Below, piece after piece: positions 12,600 through 26,580 of a DNA stretch of 64,000 nucleotides. The translations under genes were made by a program, and so were the position numbers. Every line of letters starts with the position of its first letter. Position 1 is the stretch's first letter. Source of the DNA: Botryotinia globosa (Eukaryota; Ascomycota; Leotiomycetes; Helotiales; Sclerotiniaceae). A model generated the notes under the pieces. It did no database searches, had not been told where the DNA came from, and saw only the letters and a list, made by a program, of their open reading frames with translations. Location: positions 2,480,001 through 2,544,000 of the forward strand of contig RCSZ01000007.1 in NCBI GenBank assembly GCA_014898425.1. The letters run 5' to 3'.

Positions 12600-15410
12600 A
12601 CCGCCGACAAAGCTCAGTGCTAAAAGCAAGGCAATCCCGAGCAACACTCTGTGCTATCTCCTGCACACCACGACTGGGACCTTTGGTCCGCTCAAACTTG
12701 TGAAGCTTACCAAGTCTCACCTCTACAATAGGGTTTCTCTTCACCGAGTTTCTCGCCCGACGGCTGCATACTTAAATATACACTCTCAAGCCAGCGACAA
12801 AGACACCTCTTGGGTGAGTTTCTTTCCCGAGAGCTGTATACTCAGGTGTGCTCCGTCAACCCTTTCTGGGATTCTCTTGATTGAGTTTCCCCTGTATACT
12901 TACATCACTCTGTGGTGCGTTAGCACTGCAAAAAAAAGTCCAAATCACTACTTCCGTAGCTTTTCCTCTGAGGGTCCGGTAAGACATCGAGTTTCCTTTT
13001 TTCCCAACAAAGACCCGAGCTCTATTCAGAAGAATCGTCCTGAGCATGACATTAAAAGGCTTACTTCCTCGCCCTTAGGGTGTAGACGCATTGGTTAGGA
13101 TATTTCGACAGGGAATCAACAACTCTCCGTATTCTAATTACTACTTTGGTAGCTTTCTTCATCAGTCTTGGCACAACTTTGACTAAAATAGGCTTCTACT
13201 GATCCCGCAGGTCCTGCTATCAATTCAAAACTTCCAACGTAACTGTCCTGAGCACGATTTTAAAAGGCTTATTCCTCGTCTGTACGCAGAAGACGAGACA
13301 CATTGATTTGGATACCTCGACAACAATCTATACCCAGGTCACTGCTTCGGCAGCACTTTTTCACATAGTCTGAGTATGACTTTAACTACTAAAATCTCGA
13401 CATCTTTTCTCGAAGTGTCTCTTACAACATGGAGTTTCTCTCGCGGTTTGAGTATTGGATAGGCCATAGGCCATAGTCCAATAGTTCGTGTTCGATGAGA
13501 GTGGTAACTCGCGTCGTGAATCACATACCTCATTTTCCCCCAGAGAAATGAGATGCATTAGCACGGATACTCTTCCAATTACCATATCCATGCTCTACTT
13601 TATCTGGCAACTCAATTCGGATGATTTCCCACCAGAAAAAGTAGCTTCTTTTCTCCCGTACTTTAGTCATGACTTCGTCTACCAAGAGTACTTCACTTCG
13701 GCGCTTGCTGGTCTACGCATGACGTTAAACTCGGTCTCCACATCGATTTGGATAACTTCTCAAGTTCCGATATCCAAGTCACTACTTCAATACAGCCATC
13801 TAAATATCTCAAAAATAGGTTCGACTTCACTAACGGATCGTTACTAATTTTAAAATGTCTGGTATGACATAAACTACCAATCAACAAGGCATCTCTCCGT
13901 CTCGGCATTACGCTGAACTGGAATTTCGAAGATTCTCTCCAAATACCACTTGAGTTTGCACTTCTTTACTCACGGTCTAGCTATCGGATGATCAAGATAT
14001 CCAGTATTGCAAGCCTCGTCGAGGGCAGTAGTCTTCGACGTCTCTTGAACATCTTTGGCAAGACGTTAAAAGGCCATATTTCCCTGCGGGCCGACTGCTG
14101 GACGAATTGATTTTGATGAACCTTTCAAAGTTCATATTAATCACTACCTATCTAGGTAGCTTCTCATGTCAATATAAGCAACATTGAAATGTACTGCCAA
14201 ACGATGTACATCAATGCCTTGCTCTCAGAATCACATTTCAAACGAGGGTACATTACGTCGTACTACCCAAGGATGTACGGCAATGCCAGCTTTCACAATT
14301 ATACTTTCAATAGGAGCACAGTACGAAGTACTGCCATTTGATTTATGTCGATACCAGCTCTTAGGAACCTTTGGTCAGGAAGGGTCCCGCTATGGTAGAC
14401 TCCCTTTTCCGCGCTCCAGCCTAATTCAATTCAACCTCATTGGGATGGTTTCAATTGACTTTACTACTTCATACTAGTGATGATCTATTGGAACGGCGGA
14501 TGGTCTTTGAGAGGCGAGACGCATTGATTCAGATTCCTCTCTGTGGTCTGGATTACTACCTACCTTTATGGTCAAATTCTTCTGATCTCTTCGTCTGGTA
14601 ATGAAATAAACTACCACCTCTGATAAACTCTGAACAGCATTCAATAGAAGCAACTATTCCTTGTACGGCTCAACAACGTATGGAATTGCCAGCTTCAGGA
14701 ACCTTGGCTGGAGAGGTTCCAACTCTGGATCAGACAAACAGAAGCACGTAACAATGTACCATCTATTGCGGCTGCTCCCTTTTGGGGACCTTTATTAGAC
14801 AAGGTTCTGATTTGTTTCATTCCCCGCTCTAGTCTAAGTTCACTTTACCTCACCCTCTACATTTCGAACCAGCCTCCACTATATCTAGTACATCAATCGA
14901 TTCTTCTTTGTTGTATATCAGAGATTCTAGGGAGAGAAAGCAAGGTGAGAGGCAGGACGCATTGGTCTAGTTTTCTCTCTGAGATCTGGATTACTACTTC
15001 GGTAGCCTTCTCTCTTATATTTTCGGTCTGGGTACGACATAAACTACCACGGTTTTTCGGTTTCGTGGCGGGACATTAGTCTGCGTCACCCAGTCAACTT
15101 TTGCAACATAGGTCCATTATTCTCTTATGAGATAATACCAGCTTCCAGCAACAATCCATCCTCGACTTGTCACGTCTCACTAGTGAGTTCATCAAAGCTC
15201 TGAAAAGAGCACGCAATTCCTCGTGTCTTCGACCATAGAGATGAGCACATGGCTGGGTTTACTATAGGTGTCTTCATTATCGCGCAAACGATTATCTCCC
15301 AGGTTTGGTAGTCGCCATGTGGCGAAATGGAGTATTTCCCTACAGGGCACGAGATGTATTGGTTCGGATTTTCCAAGTCACTATCTACTTCGGTAGGTAG
15401 CTTCTGATAC
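12600..15410. repeat. diverged tandem repeat array with conserved hairpin
   Basis: Nine degenerate units recognisable by three ordered landmarks: a 5' block like GACGCATTGATTTGGAT, a central hairpin like CACTACTTCGGTAGC about 40-55 bp on, and a 3' block like GTCTGGTATGACATAAACTA. 5' blocks lie near 13084, 13293, 13548, 13738, 14100, 14516, 14955 and 15350; the first unit (near 12940) keeps only the hairpin and the 3' block. Spacing is about 190-250 bp in the left half and 360-440 bp in the right half. A further pair of related segments lies at about 14290-14440 and 14650-14850. A shorter sub-repeat with CGAGTTTCT recurs near 12740, 12815, 12885 and 12985. Copies are too diverged for recent duplication and none keeps an open reading frame. 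The nature of the array (decayed element, satellite, structured RNA) is unknown. Confidence 0.75.
14994..15005 (+). other. C(TTCG)G hairpin of the repeat array, best copy
   Basis: CTAC-TTCG-GTAG: a 4-bp stem closed by C-G on a TTCG loop, the extra-stable cUUCGg tetraloop if transcribed from the plus strand. Equivalent positions: 12948-12959, 13141-13152, 13342-13353 and 15381-15400, with a variant-loop copy at 14144-14159. Confidence 0.6.
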
Positions 15411-17886
15411 TTCGTCGCGGATGGAATTGTTGTTGTTTCTTCGATATTCCGATACATGAAAAGTCAAGTGTGTTTGGCTTGAATTCAACCTTTGGGTCTG
15501 ATGGGTACCAACTGGATCTTTTTCTTCGGCATCCTCGCCAATTCGGATAGGCAGGGTTTCGAAAATGCCTGTCTCGAAAAATGGGTAGTCAATTGAATTA
15601 GGTGTTATGATGAAAGAATGAGTGATTCTTTCCAGCATACTGGGCCAGTTTACGTGGTGGTCTAGCGTGGATAAGAAGTTTTTAGGGGATCTCTTTCCGG
15701 TAAATGGGTCATTAGATACAATTCCAATAGTCAAATATAAACACTTGACACATTATCTCTTTCTTTGCATAGCTGATCCAAGGCTCCCTGTATCACAACA
15801 CTTCAACTACATCCTGTCATATTAGATGAACCTGTCATAGGACGGTCCGAAGAAACGACTCGCACAAGGCAAGCTAAATATCGAGTTTTGCACTGCCTGT
15901 GATGACCACTGCCATCATCGTGGATCGAAAGACCCCGGGGACACCCACTACCAGACGAAGAGAGTTGCTGAGCCCCCTCTTAGAAAATTTAGAAAATCAA
16001 TGCCAGACATTATGCACATTTGAACGCCATCAACGTTGGCTACCCGCAAGTAGAGCCGATAACGAAGTGTTTCTCGGACCTCGCATTTGTTTTGACATGC
16101 CACTTTTAGTCGTCGCCAAAGATATAAAGATGGCAGTTCCACAACCACTGTGAAACTCGATATCCAATAGGAGTCAGTGTATTTGCTGATCCGCATACTC
16201 GGAGAATATAGATACGCGTATTCCCCGTAATATCCATCCTCACAGGTCTTTTCTCGCGCAGCCAATTATGAACAATGTATTCGCATAACAATGGTGATGG
16301 CTGGAAGAGCCAAGTGAAGTCTAAAGTGACACCTTCTCGATTAAAGTTTCCTAACAAGCTCGCGATCCATAGTATAGTCTGTGGAATGTTCTTATTGCAG
16401 ATCTGCTACATGTTACATGACATAGCTTCGCACTCGGATTCTCGGATTCGCATCAGGCACACATGTCAGGCTTGACATTTTGCAAATGATGGACTTTTGA
16501 TTTGCGAGAGCATGGAATATGGCTCGGACATCAGTGAAAATGATGGATCCTAGAAATGACGCCAGTAAAGGTTTTTGATCTTGATAACAAGGAATGATAG
16601 CTGTGGGAGAAGACGAAATCTTCGTCATCAATATTCCGTGTTGGCAAGCCACGTCTCTCATCTTTCTTTTACCTCTAGATTTCATATTCGATCAATATTC
16701 GCGAATAAGAACTTTGATCTAGCCCTTTGGGTTCCATAAACCGGACACACATTGAGTGGTACCCAAACCTTTTGCAGCCCTAGACCAGACCAACTGCCTA
16801 GCACTCTGCAAGCTGAAAACATGCAGATTCTTATCAACGATTCAAACAGGAAAGCCGGATTTTGATACCTTTGTTTCTAGAGTTTTCACTTTGTTCTACG
16901 GAAACATTAAGGTTAATTTCGGATATGTAGGTCACGTGCCGACCTCCAAGCACGTTTTTCAGATGTTGATAACAAACAAATGCCACCATGCCGAACGCGA
17001 AACTTAACGTGTGTTCAGCTACCAATTACACATACACAATGCTAACCAATCGCGATGCGTGGGTATCATGGGAATGCGATCTGTGAATACTTACTGCACG
17101 TGATGCAGAGGTAACTCGCCGTCGTCAAATGTCTATATTTCACTCGCACTTTGGCTTCCTCTACGACTTGACATCCTCGGATCATCACAAGATATCTGGG
17201 GAAATCAGCTGTACGCTACTTGGTTGTACAATCAGTCACCAACCACCAACCACAGCAATCTCACCCACACGAAACAGCAAGATAATCGATTTGCACCCTC
17301 AATTCCTTAACCCATCACCATTAACCCACCAAAAGCTCACTGCAACCCTCACATTGGTCTACTTTAACCTCCCATAGCCGCCTACCCCTACATGCAAGCG
17401 CCCTTGCCTGTGCGCAGTCCAAAATAACCTTGAAAATCATGTACCGAGAGACATTCTGAACCAACCATTTACAAATCCCACAGGACGTCTATGATTTTGG
17501 AAATATGATTGGGGCAAACTTTGGGGATTCTGCCCTTTGATTGGAAGATATGAATATAAACATGCCGAAGTGCACAAGCGGCATCCTATATCGCCCTATC
17601 ATTTTTGAAGCACTGCGTTTGTACCTTCAGCGTTATCCTCATCCTTCAGACATCTTCAACTATTGAATTGTAAGTGATATAATTATCGATTGAAGTCCTC
17701 CATTCTATTCATTCCGCAGGATCGTCATTTCTGAGTTTATTTCGCATTCTTATTCTTCAGCTTCTTGTGCTTATTGTGGGGTATTCTTACTGCATTTCCC
17801 ACCTTACATTCGTTCTTTATCGCGATATCATCATATCAATACCTTCCCTCTCTCTTGTCCACCGTTCAATTACCAAAACAGCGAAA
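15411..17886. other. intergenic DNA
   Basis: No confident gene. Several short frames exist on both strands but none has recognisable motifs or splice partners. The last 500 bp lead into the four-TM gene and are probably its promoter and 5' UTR. Confidence 0.5.
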
Positions 17887-18632
17887 ATGGCAGGCCCATC
17901 TCCATCCCCAGAACCAAAGCAACCCCTTACTATCGTCACATCCTCCTTCCAACAATTCACGCCCGAAACTTCCTCTTCCCGCCCTCGTGCAACGATGGCT
18001 CAACATGCCAGCACGGCATTCATAGCCATTAGCGCAATTCTTGGTCTTGCTATCATGGCTACATCAGCAAACGCACTCCAAGTCTTCCATTCCACTCATC
18101 TCGGCGCTGAATTTCGATTACCAGTCTGGCCTCAGAGTTTTGATTTGAAACCTACCATTGCCGGGGTCGTCTGTGGAGTTATAGTTTTCGTTATGAATTC
18201 TGTGGCCCTCGTGGGGCAATTTGTTCCTGCCGTACGTTACTGCCAACTTCTCCCGAGTTGTGTATTTAGAGCTAATTTTATATGGAATAGTTGAAGCGAA
18301 ACCCCCTAGCTCTTCCTACTCTCGTCCCCCTGGTTATCGCCCTTCTTGCTGCAGTCGTCGCCTCAGCCATTCCTTTCAATGCTTTAACTTCCTCGACAAA
18401 GTGGACTGTCCAAACTTGGAGTTGCCAATGGTCAAATATCAGTACATCAACCTCGCCACATTGGGGAACGTTATGCTCGGAAAGCAGAGCTGCGGGAATC
18501 ATGAGTGTATGTGTGATTCCGTTTGAAGTATTAGCGGTAGCTTCGGTAATCGCTTCAGTGATGAAGGCAAAGAGGAATGTTCAGCCCGAAGGGCAGTGGG
18601 AGAGAAAGGGTAGTGCAGGACAGATGTCGTGA
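17887..18632 (+). CDS. small four-TM membrane protein, unknown
   Basis: Two exons, 17887-18231 and 18291-18632, separated by a 59-nt intron (donor GTACGT, acceptor AATAG), encode 228 aa. Start is the first ATG of the open frame (MAGPSPSPEP). The N-terminal 40 residues are Pro/Ser-rich. Four hydrophobic segments follow: TAFIAISAILGLAIMATSA, AGVVCGVIVFVMNSVALVG, LPTLVPLVIALLAAVVASAI and a last one around IMSVCVIPFEVLAVASVIAS. A short loop between segments 3 and 4 contains two Cys and NIST-type sites, suggesting an extracytoplasmic loop. This architecture is common among fungal MARVEL-like or uncharacterised four-TM proteins; I do not recognise a specific family. The C-terminus is short, charged and probably cytosolic. 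Confidence 0.8.
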
Positions 18633-19635
18633 GTGGTTGGCATGAAGAAAGATGTGGACTACTTCGATAAGTAAGGTAGAGGTAGGGAGCCGAGCGATTG
18701 GATCATATATTATCGTGGGGCGGAGCGAACGAACGGATCTCTTCGATTTATTATGGCTTTTTGGGTGGCTTTATGTTTGAACGATTCTATGTATTAAAAT
18801 GACATCAGTATCAGCATCTACAGAAGAAATGTAGGATGGCGACTTACGGGAACAGAGGGATTTGGTGATAAATTGTCTTGTTTCGATTCGCTTGATATTT
18901 TTCTTTCCTTGCCAGGAATTACCAGGAATTATGTTGTCTTTTCGATCATTAATGCAGCGAGTGCCTGTAAATATGAGAAGCACTTATAATTGAGGGGAAA
19001 ATTTCGGACGCCCTTGAGTGAGAATGGTTATAGCGTTGCATGAAGTCTCCCATTTTGCCCGCGCTCTAAGTAGAGTGAACTTCCTGAGAGGCGCCGGTTC
19101 ATGCTTGGTTTCACATTTACCAGACCATTCATTCGCAATCAATTGCAGTTTTGTTAAAAACCAGGAGTAGAGGATACAGAACATTTTCATTTTAGTAAAC
19201 TACACATGAGATATACATATAATTCCCTGTCTATCCTGCCAGTGGTGGTAATTTTCCTATCCATGCCTCTTTTTTTCCCACTCATAGATATGACCAAACG
19301 AGTGGTGAGCCATATCGTAGAGTTTCTTGTGTTTTGAAAATGAATGACAGTTGGATGAAGTAAAGTTCATTGCAAACATGATAAATGAGTGACAAGGTTA
19401 TACCCAAAGAAAGTTGCAGATATAATCAAACGAATGGTGGGCCTATAACTAACTAATTTTTTTCTTACTTTTTTCTTTTTTCCAAATACGATCAAAGTCC
19501 CCCACCCCAGTCCCTTTTCGATTTCGACTTTTCCAATTTATTTACCTCATCCTATCACTCGATTTGGACGATTCAGCCATTCCCAAGATTCCGCGCCATG
19601 GTGAATTTCGGCTGGTCACTGTTGCATTGTCCCTT
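18633..19635. other. intergenic, convergent gene ends
   Basis: Holds the 3' ends of two convergent genes (four-TM gene on plus, 654-aa gene on minus). Nothing else recognised. Confidence 0.5.
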
Positions 19636-21600
19636 TTAGATTGTTGCCTTGCGTCTCTCATTCCATGAGCTCAAGCTGTATGGTTCAAATCTCACCGATT
19701 GACGTTTTCTTCTAATGGCATTCGATCTGAAGACCCCACGATAAGGTTGCTGCTGGACGCTGATACTGCTTTCTGAGGTGTTCATGGTGTTTGTCAGGCT
19801 TGGCGGATCGGAGGTGGATCTTTGACTGACTTCCGAATCTTCCTCAAGATCGCTTTCTGGAATGGGTTCCATTTTGGGACCATATTTCTCCAGAGCCCCA
19901 GACACATGTTTCTCTTTTAGATAGCGATACTCACTGATAGCAGCAATTGTTGAAGTATAAGTCTCTCGGATGGTAGACTCTTGGATTTCCTCTGGGGCTG
20001 GAGCTACCGCCATGGAGGCGGCTATTTGATGTTGGTTGGCGTCCATATCGCTTTCTGTGTCCCGAGTTTCTTCGGCGGAGAGCCGACGACTAGAATGGCG
20101 AGAGAGAGGGACTCCGAAATCGACATCTTCTTGAATAGAGTCATCGGCTTCTTCTGATATCAAAGCAAGAGTTTCTAGCGATTGAAGGACTCTGTTGCTG
20201 GGGCCAAATACTCTGCTGGTGGTGGCGGTTTCCGAATACCCACCAGAGCCGTGAATGTCAAAATGGACCACTTGATCGCGCGTTCCATTCAAATTGGTAA
20301 CTTGGTCATCAGAATGAGCGTATTCACGGCGTAATATCGCTACCCTGGGTCGTCTTCTCAATGTCGCGCCTTCGTCTCTTGTCTCATTTGAAGCGTCTTC
20401 TATAATTGGCTGAACAGATCTTACAGACGTGGACTTGGATATGAGGCACGTTCGTGCACAGTCAACTGGATTCAAAAGTCGGATGACTTCACCTTCGGCT
20501 TCTCTGGTGCCACGTGCATCAGCATTCTCCCTGACTTCATTTCCGGTCAATGCGCCTGGATCTGCTTCATTGCGTCTTAGTGACATTCTTGCTTCATTGT
20601 CTCTCCCGGACTGACTCCACATCCTTGAAGGATTAAGCCTTCCTGTCCATGAAGAGACCCTGTGGCGTATCAACTTCCATGTTGAAATTTCCGGTTCTTC
20701 AGGAGATTCCTTAACCATCTTGCGTATGATGGTGATATTTCTATTCACAGGTTCAACTTCAATGATCTTTGGAGGGGCCTTCTCCTTCGAGAACAAGACT
20801 TGAGTATTGAAATTTGGATCAGGTACAATGGCGCCATTATAGATCTGTTCTGGACCTGCACGAAGTCTCTCTGATTCTCTGGCATTGTTGCTATTCATAT
20901 CACTCAGACGGGAGGTGACTGCTGGAGCCCCGGAGGTGGACTCAGCCCCGAGAACATTTACCGAGATGGTTGACTTGCGAAATTCCAACACCAGTAATTC
21001 ACTAAGCTTCCTTTTTTGTCTTCTCTTGATGAAGTCGAACTGCACGAATTGCTTAAACAAAGATTGATTTGGTTTGTCGTCATCCCCATTCTCATCTCCA
21101 TTTTCATATCCATCTCCATGTTCGTTTTTATATGCATCTCCATTTTCATCGTCTGTCTGGATATTATCGTTGTCGACGTCCTTTGTAGAGCAATGCTGAT
21201 ATTCCTGGAACGGAGATTTGTGGTGTTTCCTCCCCCTGATAGCATTCTTCCTGGTAAGTGGTTTGACCTTGAGTGCATTACCACTAGCATCGGTGGACGA
21301 CTTGGTTTCCATCTCTCTTCTTTTTCCATTTCCAGTTGCGCTCAACTGCTTTGGCGATTTCTCCATCTCGCTCCCACTGGCATTAACTTGTCTATTGAAA
21401 TTAGCAAACTCTTGAGGGGGAGTTTTAGCGAGATGGTCATAAACGGCGTTCTCCTCAGTTTGCATTCCATTGGCTTCATTTTGCGAAAATTGAGGAAAAT
21501 TCTCAGGACGTGGTGACATGGTAATCGTCATCGAAGTTCGTTCGCTGGCGGTTTGGGTTTTTTTGTCAACCTCCTCTTGTGTTATTCTTCTATCAGACAT
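19636..21600 (-). CDS. large disordered protein, unknown
   Basis: A single-exon frame of 654 aa starting at ATG 21600 (MSDRRITQEEVD). It is rich in Ser, Glu, Arg and Asn, has no transmembrane segment and no recognised domain. Visible features: an acidic Asn/Gly/Asp run at about residues 155-178 (YENGDENGDDD), immediately followed by a mixed basic block (IKRRQKRKL) and LLVLEFRKSTISVNVLG, the only stretch that looks ordered; many RR/RRR clusters (RRRPRVAILRREY, IRRKRQSVRF) that could be nuclear localisation or phosphorylation sites; and Ser/Thr-Pro motifs. Such composition is typical of fast-evolving regulatory or scaffold proteins in fungi. The length of the uninterrupted frame makes it almost surely real. 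Confidence 0.8.
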   Translation of the reverse strand: MSDRRITQEEVDKKTQTASERTSMTITMSPRPENFPQFSQNEANGMQTEENAVYDHLAKTPPQEFANFNRQVNASGSEMEKSPKQLSATGNGKRREMETKSSTDASGNALKVKPLTRKNAIRGRKHHKSPFQEYQHCSTKDVDNDNIQTDDENGDAYKNEHGDGYENGDENGDDDKPNQSLFKQFVQFDFIKRRQKRKLSELLVLEFRKSTISVNVLGAESTSGAPAVTSRLSDMNSNNARESERLRAGPEQIYNGAIVPDPNFNTQVLFSKEKAPPKIIEVEPVNRNITIIRKMVKESPEEPEISTWKLIRHRVSSWTGRLNPSRMWSQSGRDNEARMSLRRNEADPGALTGNEVRENADARGTREAEGEVIRLLNPVDCARTCLISKSTSVRSVQPIIEDASNETRDEGATLRRRPRVAILRREYAHSDDQVTNLNGTRDQVVHFDIHGSGGYSETATTSRVFGPSNRVLQSLETLALISEEADDSIQEDVDFGVPLSRHSSRRLSAEETRDTESDMDANQHQIAASMAVAPAPEEIQESTIRETYTSTIAAISEYRYLKEKHVSGALEKYGPKMEPIPESDLEEDSEVSQRSTSDPPSLTNTMNTSESSISVQQQPYRGVFRSNAIRRKRQSVRFEPYSLSSWNERRKATI

Positions 21601-24600
21601 TTTGATGATCAAGAATAAATGGGTTGTTGGAGGTGCGAATTGATTTGATGTTTTAGATAGATATGGTGTGATATTTGAGCAGATCGTTCGAAGAAATTTA
21701 GATAGTTTTTCGCGTCGATCAAAGGTTTGTAGGCGGTTGTATATTCGTTGTTATGTAAAAACCTCTTCGACGATTTGAGTTGAATAGTTATGCAACTCAA
21801 GATGAGAGATAGGTATGATGTGATTTGTATGTGATAGAGAAAATGTGTCGAAATTGAGACAAGATGATGCTCGATGTAGATTCGAATATCTAGATAGCTA
21901 TATATTTGAGACCTTAGAGTCTGCGATATAGCAGATAGCTTTGTAGCTCAGTTTCTATGAATTGAGCTCCAACTAAAAGGGGAGGATAAAATTCGATAAT
22001 CTGAGCTGGATGAGGATGTGGGGCATGATGGTTAACGGCTTTGATTCTGTGTTTTCTTTCTGGTGTGATTGCATGCGCTGTTCGACGTTAAGGTAGACAA
22101 CAGCGAGTGTTTCTTGAGAAGGAGAAAGAGAGAAGTAAAAGATTGGAAAGGTGGGAGAGTGAGAAAGTAGGAATCTGGACTCCTAGCCGTAGTTTGTAGA
22201 ATTTAGCGCGTTTCCATCACTCTCTCAACCGTACTAATCATCATAACAGTTAATCGCTCTTGCAAGTCACGTATACAGACTAGAACAACTTGAAACATTC
22301 TTGGGTTCTGATTGTGAGAGGTGATTTCGTACAGAGTTTGCTCTTATTGGTCGACTTTGAGTGTTATTGCTCGACGTGTGATTAAACTTCCCCTAAGTTT
22401 AACGGTCGCTAAAACTTACCGAGTAGTGTCTTGGCAATTTGCAACGGTGGAAGATAGTGATACAACCTGCAAGGGAAATAGCAGCGATCTCGTTGAGTCA
22501 TCTCTCTGTCACACAATTGTTGAAACTATAAAATTCAGATATCAATTCAATCGAGCCCGACGTATCGTTTCCCGTGACAAAACATCACCTTTTCGATTCT
22601 TTCCCCGATTCTTATTGCCGGGGATAGATATAGAAGGCGCGACTTTCGTGAATCAATACATATCGTGCATCCTCAGCATCGATACTTCTACACCTTTCCC
22701 ACATCTACATAAAAGACTCCACACGTACTCACACCGGACAACTTGGCTCTTGTTCCGCCTGTTGATTACCTCACTAGGGTACCAGATTTCACTTCATTGT
22801 TGATAAAAAACCGTGGTACTGACGCGATAAAGCAACGACTAGAGGCCGTGATGCGTCATGACTTATTATTTTCATCGCTCATGGCCGATCATTTCCTTGA
22901 TTCCGTTATCTTATAGTCTTGTATTTTACAAAGTCATGTCGCAATGCGCTTGATCTTTGCTTGATCTATGCTCGATTGGGGTATATTCGACATCTGGCTT
23001 GCACAAATAATCGTCACATTTGCATATCCTTGTATGGAAGATCAGCGTATCGTATGTTCTTTCGAGTATCTCTTGCATCTCTCGGGAATGTTCTCAACCC
23101 ATACACCCTACTCCCTGCATGCTCATTCTTTCTCCATCTCCTACCTGAAATCTTCCCCACTATCCCCAACATCCCCAGCCTTCCATTATTCAATTGAACT
23201 TTACTTTCACGCCAGTTATACGTTACTACAGCTACCTACCCAAACTACCTGCGCCATCTCAAAAATACCCCCACTCACACCCAACATCCTGTAAATTGAT
23301 CATCCAACCATAATTCCAGCTCAAGATTCTGAAATATAAGCAGATATCACCAGAGATACACATAATAATCATTAGAAGCCTTTATATTCAGCTTCCAGCG
23401 CATTATTGAAGACTTCTTGATTTTTAAATCTTCAGGCGTAAAGAAACAAGCATTTCCTTGAGATTTATCTCCCTTCTGGCTTGATGATATAGCGTGGCAT
23501 AACACGAAGAAACAAACCCCAAGTAATTTCCTCGTCTAGAGATACCAAAATTCTCTCCTTCTCACCGGAACGAGAAGAAAGAGCTAGCCTGAATAGGCAT
23601 ATAATGTATGATTAGATCGGTTCTAGGGCCCCAAGGAGTATGGTTGGCATAATAACCAAGTCCATTATAATAAAATCCATTTTTCCAATACCAGGTTCTC
23701 TCTCTCTTGCCGGAACCGATTTTGTCACTCGCACAAATCCCCACGATCTACATGCTACTTTTGTCAAAATCCCGTATGCCACATGGCATATCCCTCCAAA
23801 CAATTTGTGCTTTACACACTCAATACTCACTATTTTGAGCCGAGACTTGGTTCATAAACGCATTATGAACTATTTATCATTGTGCATGACGCTTAGATGT
23901 GCAACAAAACCTAATTTTTTAACATCTCCATTTCTCACAACATCATTCGTGAGATCATATGATATGGTTTCCATTTTAGTGCATTCTGGGTGTGTTTATT
24001 GTCTAGTTTATGGCCGGTTTGAGAAGACTTACGTGTATGTATATTGGTACTGGAAGTCTTCTTCTCCACTAAGTCCTCCTGGTGCATGCTAAGTTCTTGG
24101 TGGGTAGAGTAGTACATCTTAGTCTAGACTAGAATTAGCTGCTGTAAGTCAAAAATGACACCTTTACAGTTAATCCGATTCCCAGGTTAATTCAAAACAA
24201 TGCAGAAGCTTTGATGACTACTACTACTCAGAAGACGTTCCTTTTGATAGATTCTTTTCATAGAAACGTTGAATTCTTAATTATGCAGAAGTGATGTGTC
24301 ATCAACCCCTTCTCAACTTAGCAGAATCTATGAGACCCTCGCCTTGATCAATAAAAGAACAAATGATATGTTTTCATCCCCTCGAGAAACTAACGACATG
24401 AATGTCAATAGGGATCAAATGAAACCTGCAATCTTAGTCCATCAATGCTCATTCTCACTGTGCGAATATTGATAGGAAGTGACGTGAAGGGTTTAACATT
24501 GATCTGAATTACTTGATTGTAATTCACCGCTTGCGATGTTGAAGTCGGGTCGAATATTACGAAGTACTTGAATTTTAGCATGGTTTAAAATGCTTATCAA

Positions 24601-25114
24601 AGCCAAATAATGTTGGAAATGGAGTTATTGTTGATGGAAGAACTGGGCCTTGTCAGCTAGACTCTCTACGATCCTTTGAGACCCGTACATTGATAAGATT
24701 TGGAGAACTCGTTTTCATGTTTTACTTCTTCTCGCCTCCAATCTAAAGATTCTTGTGAGTCTATTCGAGTTTCGTTGTGTAGAAAGGACCGAGTCATGGG
24801 GTTTGAATGCTGTGTATAGCCGAAGAAGGTCTACTGGAAAAATTTACAGCGCAATATTATCACTTTAAGATGAACAGAAACCCCATTTCACCAAAATATT
24901 TGTAATTCAACAAATTCATAGCTACTTAACACATCCCAGCAAGCTTTTTACCCAAGAATCAAATAACTCGTTCCAGTCACAGAAGAAGTCCTCCCTATCC
25001 ACCATTTTTAAAAGAGACAAAATAGCCAAGTCAATGGTAAGTATTCCGTTCGCATAACATTGACCCCTGGTCCCTTTCCATCTACCTTCCAAACTCTGTG
25101 ACAAATCAATGCAT
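21601..25114. other. gene-poor intergenic DNA
   Basis: The first few hundred bases are probably the promoter of the divergent-facing 654-aa gene. In the remaining 3 kb I see no exon chain or family motif. Frames on the plus strand near 22321-22803 and 23640-24092 lack any supporting signal. Confidence 0.5.
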
Positions 25115-26494
<1,380 letters not shown>

Positions 26495-26580
26495 GATAAA
26501 GTTGCGGTCAAAAGGTTATTCTTGATGAAGAGTTAATGAAGATGTTCCTGGTGATAGAGTTTCAGAGGGATACAAAGGCA

